DNA from: Malania oleifera
Taxonomy: Eukaryota > Streptophyta > Magnoliopsida > Santalales > Ximeniaceae
DNA length: 64,000 nucleotides
Reading direction: 5' to 3'
Assembly: GCF_029873635.1 (NCBI RefSeq)
Contig: NC_080420.1
Coordinates: 120,226,719 to 120,290,718 of the forward strand
A program made the position numbers and the translations under genes. Below are positions 59,178 through 64,000 of the stretch, one piece after another. The stretch's first letter is position 1. Every line of letters begins with the position of its first letter. The notes below the pieces were generated by a model. That model had not been told where the DNA came from. It made no database searches and was given only the letters and a program-made list of their open reading frames with translations.

Positions 59178-61650
59178 AGCAACATATCTGTGGGATTTTC
59201 AGCTGTAGCAATCTTCTGAAGAAGTATCTTGCCTCCATCAATAATATCCCGCATAAAATGAAACCAAACGTCGATGTGCTTCGTTCGTGCACGGTAGACT
59301 TGGTTCTTTGCTAAATGAATAACACTCTGACTATCACAGAACACAACAGTGTGCTTCTGAACAACTCCCAAATTTTCAAATAAATCTTGCAACCAAATAT
59401 CTTCCTTAGCAGCTTCTGAAGCTGCCATGTACTTTGTTTTGTTGTAGACAAGGCAATGGTAAATTGTAAGGTAGACCTCCAACTCACTGGACCATTAGCA
59501 AATGTAAAAACATATCCAGTAGTTGATCGACGTTTATCCAAATCTCCTGCAAAATCAAAATCCACATATCCAACAACCCGTTGATCAATAGTATTGTTTT
59601 TCTCAAATACTATACCAACATCAATCGTATTCATAATATATCTCAAAATTCATTTCACAGCTTGCCAATGTCCTTTACCCAGATTATGTATATACCTGCT
59701 CACCATACTAACAGCTTGTGTAATATCAGGTTTAATCAAACCATTGCATACATTAGACTACCAACAACACTTGCATAAGGAACTTGTGACATATACTTAC
59801 GTTCCTCGTCTGATTTAGGAGACAAAGTTGCACTAAGTTTGAAATGAGGAGCAAGAGGAGTGTTTACTGGTTTTGACTGCTCAGACATTCCAAAACTCTA
59901 TACTACCTTCTTCAAATACTGTTTCTGAGACAAATTAACTCTTCCTCTTATTCTGTCTCTGCGAATATTCATGCCAAGTATCTTCCTTGCTTCCCTAAGA
60001 TCTTTCATCTCAAACTTTTGATTTAACTGACTTTTTAACTTGTTGATTTCTTTTCTGTTCTTTGAAGCTATCAACATATCATCAATATACAAGAGGAAAT
60101 ATATAAAAGATCTATTTTGTAGTCTGTGAAAATAAACACAATGATCATATTTATTTCTGCTGTACTTTTGACTCATTATAAATTGATGAAATTGTTTGTA
60201 CCATTGTCTTGGAGACTATTTTAAACCATACAACGATTCCCAAGTTTACATACCCAATTTTCTTTTCCAATAACCTGAAATCCATCTAGTTGAGTCATAT
60301 AGATTTTCTTTTCCAAATCACCATGTAAAAATGTAGTTTTTACATCGAGCTAAACTAGTTCAAGATCAAATTGTGCTACCCAAGCCAACAAAATTCGAAT
60401 GGAAGAATGTTTAACAACTGGAGAAAATACCTCATTATAGTCAATGCCTTCCTTCTGTGCGTAGCCCTTAGTTACCATCTAGCTTTGAAGCGAACATTAT
60501 TTGCATATGGAAATCCTTCTTTCTTTACATTAACCCATTTGCAACCAATTGCTTTCTTATCCTTAAGCAGTTGGGCTATATTTCTTCATCCATCGCTCTT
60601 TTCCACTTGTATGATTCAGAGTTCCTCATTGCTTCTTTGAAAGTGCAAGGAACATTATCATCAACAACTGGAAGTGCATAGGCCACCATATCAGTATACC
60701 GAGCAGGTTTTCGAATTTCTCATTTTGGCCTTTGAGAAACAATTGATTCTTGTTGCTGTGAAGATTCTCGAGTTGAAATCTCCTCGTCTTGTACACTATT
60801 CCCAACTGTAACTGGAGAGTTACCTTGCGTAGTCTCATTTCTCACCGAGTTTCCCAAAATTGTCTCAACCTTCACCTGTTGTTGAGTACCACTGGTCTTC
60901 TCTTCAACTCGTGACTCCTTGTGTATTATTTTTTTCATCATCGTAACCAACAAAGCAAAAGACCTAGGATGAATAGTATGTACCAACTGTGTCTACTCTG
61001 TTTTATCCTATGAAATTCCACTTTGACCAGGTCGACCTCCAGGGAGTGACTAAGTCGCAATAGTCTCTAAGCACTCGCTTATACAAGGTCTTTCTTAGAC
61101 ATCAAATGTGGAATCAAGGATCCTAACGGAGGAACACTTTCGTATCGACACTATTTAACCTAGCTCTGATACCACTTGCCAAAACCGGAGGAGTCCAAAG
61201 GTGTGCTTGATAAACATGAGTGAGCACCAACTTGACCCAAAAGTTTAAGCTTATTGGGTCTTGGGTTACACCATGTATATAAGCACCCATCAAATACTCA
61301 CTTTTTCCAATGTGGGACAAACTCCACAAGTTTTTCGCCTCTAGACACCAAAAACGGTATCCTTTGACTCCTGCACTTATCCCCAAGAATGTTGCTTTCT
61401 TGGCTATTGGATCCAACTTAGATTCTTTAACATGATAATAAGTCATAGTACTAAAAACATTTAAAGAATTATAATCACTAGCAGGCTTTTCAGACCATAC
61501 CTCATAGGGTGTTTTCCCCCCTATTGCAGATGATGGTAGACAGTTGATTGATCGTCGGCACTTGAGGACGTAGGTAATTTTGTACCGAACCTCGTTAAAT
61601 TCTTGTCTTATTTTTTTACTATCTTTTATTATTAGTTTCTGCATTGTTTT
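59178..61650 (-). mobile_element. Ty1/copia fossil (minus strand), interrupted
   Basis: Minus-strand pieces in polyprotein order: integrase C-terminal region with PYEVWSEKPASDYN and a GYRFWCLEAKN end (about 61640-61350), linker (about 60990-60720), reverse transcriptase with YIDDMLIASK and FEMKDLREARKILGMNI (about 60180-59900), and RNase H with GYVDFDFAGDLDKRRSTTGYVF, then YMAASEAAKEDIWL and HTVVFCDSQSVIHLAKN (about 59640-59180). No own LTR is seen. A TRIM-like segment (about 60990-61345) sits between integrase and linker. Broken in many places (more than ten) and old. Confidence 0.88.
60990..61345 (-). mobile_element. Second copy of the 168 bp-LTR family, nested in copia
   Basis: On the minus strand the LTR-like part (61345-61177) shares 'gtttgtcccacattggaaaa', 'gatgggtgcttatata' and 'aagcttaaacttttgggtc' with 58577-58744 and ends TTTTGGCA. 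GTGGTATCAGAGC then gives a clean tRNA-Met primer site (about 61175-61163). A ~175 bp leader follows (to about 60990) that is absent from 58577-59177 but recurs at 63485-63622. A second terminal repeat is not visible. Confidence 0.75.
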
Positions 61651-63106
61651 AGTTTTTAAATATATTTAATAACTTTAGTTGTAACAGTATTGGTGTTTGG
61701 CACAAGCGGGGTGCTCGGCACAATAATTACATCGTCAATTATCATTACAATTGGAAGCAATAGAGCATGCAAATTGTGTGTGCCTATGACTATTTCTATT
61801 TTACATAAATATTTGACATATTTGTACATAAACAAAAATATAAAATCATTGACGGGTTAGTGGTTGAATCAAATTGATTGACCTATTTGATTAATGTATT
61901 GAGCGATCACCAATGGAGTTGATTTTAAAAGTATTAATTGAAACTCTCTAACCTCAAGAATTAAATCCAAATTGCATTTTACCTAGCCACTGTCATGGTT
62001 AGATTTGGGGTATTATTATCTTTTGACTATGACATCTACTTCGTTTGAAGGATGAACTGAATGATGTATTTATTGTTTATTTACATATTTAGTTAGAATT
62101 TTTCAGTGATTATTATTGTATTCAAAGCATTACTTCACTCAAATTTGTACTACTTAATAAAAAAAATCTATAAAAATATTTAGACAAATTTAGTAAGGCA
62201 AACCCACATTTCAAATTGGTAATGGGTTAAAGAATTTATTAAAGATCTTACATTTGAATCATGAGAGAGATACAAGAGGAATATAGAATAGATTGTGTTT
62301 AACATCATTACTTTTGAAAAAAGACAAACACAATTGAGCATATTGAAAAAAATGACCTCCTGTATTTGAGCCTATATATCTTAAATAGGTATCTTGAGTT
62401 GGCCAGGCATGGATACACGCAAAGCGCATGTTATGACTTTTTCATAGCTATGAGATTTTTTATGATTATGTATAGCTTTCCAGTGATCATTAACGTTTTT
62501 CTTCATACAGCTAGTCTTTGTTTCAAAATTTCTTTTTTATCCATTTGAGGCTCACTAGGCTTGAACTACACCATGAAAAGTGTTCTACCTCCCATCCTTC
62601 CCATCTCTCCCCATCATAAGATTAGGACCTAAGACATGCAACATAAAAGTTTCAAACACCAATCATTAGAACTATATAAATGAAAAATATGTATTCATAT
62701 AGACAAACTATGAATTTATAAAATAACTTCTTTGTATAATATAGAAAACTATGCAAATTGAAAACTCCTATTATGTTTGTCAATAGTAAAGGTATCATTT
62801 TCTTTTAATTTACCATCAAATAGGAAATTTTTTTTTTTAAAATGATTAGTTGCCCCCTTTTTTGTTCTTAATAGGTACGAAATGACATAAAAATGCTAGA
62901 AATTCATCCCCAATGAAAAAATTTCGCACTTTTTTTTAGAGGGTTTCACATTTTTGCAACCATAAGTACAACGAACAATTTTATTCTTTTTTTTTAAATA
63001 TATATATTTTATTTTTTTGATATTGAGGATGAGTTTTCAATCATTGTCATGCATTTTTATTTACCAAGTACAAAAAGATCAAAATAGCCACTATCAAATA
63101 TCCAAC

Positions 63107-63110
<4 letters not shown>
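61651..63110. other. Intergenic, no gene seen
   Basis: AT-rich with long T runs (for example about 62829 and 62990). Short open stretches (such as 62366-62548) show no domain. Confidence 0.5.
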
Positions 63111-63159
<49 letters not shown>

Positions 63160-63181
63160 GTGTGTGTGTGTGTGTGTGTGT
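63111..63181 (+). repeat. (TA)n(TG)n compound microsatellite
   Basis: About 47 bp of TA followed by about 23 bp of TG. Confidence 0.95.
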
Positions 63182-63386
63182 GATATTTTATAATTTTGAG
63201 AATGATTCTTGCGCTTTTTTTTTTATATATCTAATTTCATAAAAGTTTTATTGTCTTTTATTCTTAAATTTGGATTCTCAAAGAACCATAACTCATCCAA
63301 TAAAATTGTGTCATGTAAGTAATGTGCACGTAAGCTTATGTGAAGTCACATTTGTAATGATCCAAAAAATATACATACGATTAAAA

Positions 63387-63387
63387 C

Positions 63388-63441
<54 letters not shown>
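63387..63441 (+). repeat. (ATA/AAT)n trinucleotide microsatellite
   Basis: About 18 AAT units. It creates an asparagine-run open frame with no meaning. Confidence 0.95.
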
Positions 63442-63445
<4 letters not shown>

Positions 63446-63484
63446 TGGTCACTAAATTAATATTAATACAAATGTGCTTTTGTG

Positions 63485-63622
63485 TAGGATCCTTGATTCT
63501 ATATTTGATGCTTAAGAAAGACATTGTCTTAGTAAGTGCTCAGAGATCATTGCGGCTCAATCGCTTCCTGGAAGTCGGCCTAGTCAAAATGAAATTTCAT
63601 AAGATAAATAGGGTAGACACTA
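63485..63622 (+). mobile_element. Orphan leader of the 168 bp-LTR family
   Basis: 'tgtaggatccttgattctat', 'gcttaagaaagacattgtct' and 'ggaagtcggcctagtcaaaa' correspond in order to the leader at about 61125-60990 (minus strand). No LTR, primer site or coding domain flanks it here. Confidence 0.75.
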
Positions 63623-64000
63623 TTTGTATACGTAAATAAGTACAAATACATAAAATAATGTTTTAATTGACATAATTTGTAGAAATATATTATAAAATAA
63701 TAATAATAAAAATAGGTACCCTATGCGGGGCCCACATGATTGGGCGAGGCTCACATGAGTATCGAACTTGAACTTGCTTCAGCATATCAACTGCGATCTT
63801 CATGCACCGAAAGTCTTCACGTAATCCATATGTACCTACAAAGAGTTACAAACTGAAGTGTGTTCTCAGTGCATTTGCTTGTCTAAGGGTTGAACCATAG
63901 GACATAGGTAGACCAATTCCTTTCTACATCAGTGTCCTTGTATACACTTCATAAATCTCGCAATATAGGTGATCATTCCCACATCCAGCGTGTAACAACC
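63623..64000. other. Unassigned sequence at the window end
   Basis: No gene is seen. The last bases, CAGCGTGTAACAACC, might be the start of an LTR-like TGTAAC end, but the window stops there. Confidence 0.3.

Noticed and set aside
63270-63455. Open frame with a long Asn run
   Set aside because: Produced by the AAT microsatellite.

Overview
The window is nuclear DNA from a flowering plant, most likely a eudicot with a repeat-rich, medium to large genome. Evidence: multi-exon genes with GT-AG introns whose products match plant eIF3a and plant mitochondrial SSB; a nuclear tRNA-Ala; many Ty1/copia, TRIM, SINE and L1 remnants; AT-rich intergenic DNA; and (CT)n tracts near 5' leaders. I cannot name the species from sequence alone.

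Layout. 1-26.8 kb is a nested repeat bed with no host gene. It holds AT-rich LTR-derived DNA with a ~365 bp direct repeat (0-2.1 kb), a copia fossil (2.5-8.8 kb) carrying a 2.57 kb inverted-repeat element with a GAATC target duplication, a Cassandra-type TRIM whose LTRs contain 5S-rRNA-like sequence (8.8-9.6 kb), one arm of the same inverted-repeat family (9.6-11.4 kb), a plant transposon-protein fossil (11.4-12.2 kb), a minus-strand copia gag and LTR (13-15.1 kb), a giant 3.5 kb palindromic element with ~1.5 kb arms (15.1-18.6 kb), a ~288 bp tandem repeat (20-20.8 kb) and a copia with very short 130 bp LTRs (21.2-25.7 kb).

26.9-39.3 kb is the gene for translation initiation factor eIF3 subunit a: 13 coding exons encoding 964 aa, with a telo-box and CT tract at the 5' end and probably a long 5'-UTR intron. 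Its introns hold an L1 remnant and a small MITE-like element. 39.3-48.4 kb is intergenic and contains a tRNA-derived SINE with target duplication, tRNA-Ala(CGC) and an LRR receptor-kinase pseudogene.

48.4-56.9 kb is a mitochondrial single-stranded DNA-binding protein gene: 6 exons encoding 213 aa, with a promoter rich in site II (TGGGCC/T) motifs. Its introns hold a complete 284 bp TRIM with a perfect TCAAT duplication, a 93 bp tandem duplication that copies the 5' splice site of intron 4, a 3.4 kb antisense copia, and a half tRNA-Ala of plastid type. 57-64 kb returns to intergenic DNA with a 168 bp-LTR TRIM-like family (three traces), a minus-strand copia fossil and microsatellites.

The two host genes are housekeeping (cytosolic translation initiation and mitochondrial DNA maintenance) and have no evident functional link. 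The most unusual material is the inverted-repeat family with TGTAACGCCCC ends at 4.4-7.0, 9.6-11.4 and 15.1-18.6 kb. Exon boundaries were placed by eye from splice sites, frame continuity and remembered family protein sequences; no alignment or database search was run.
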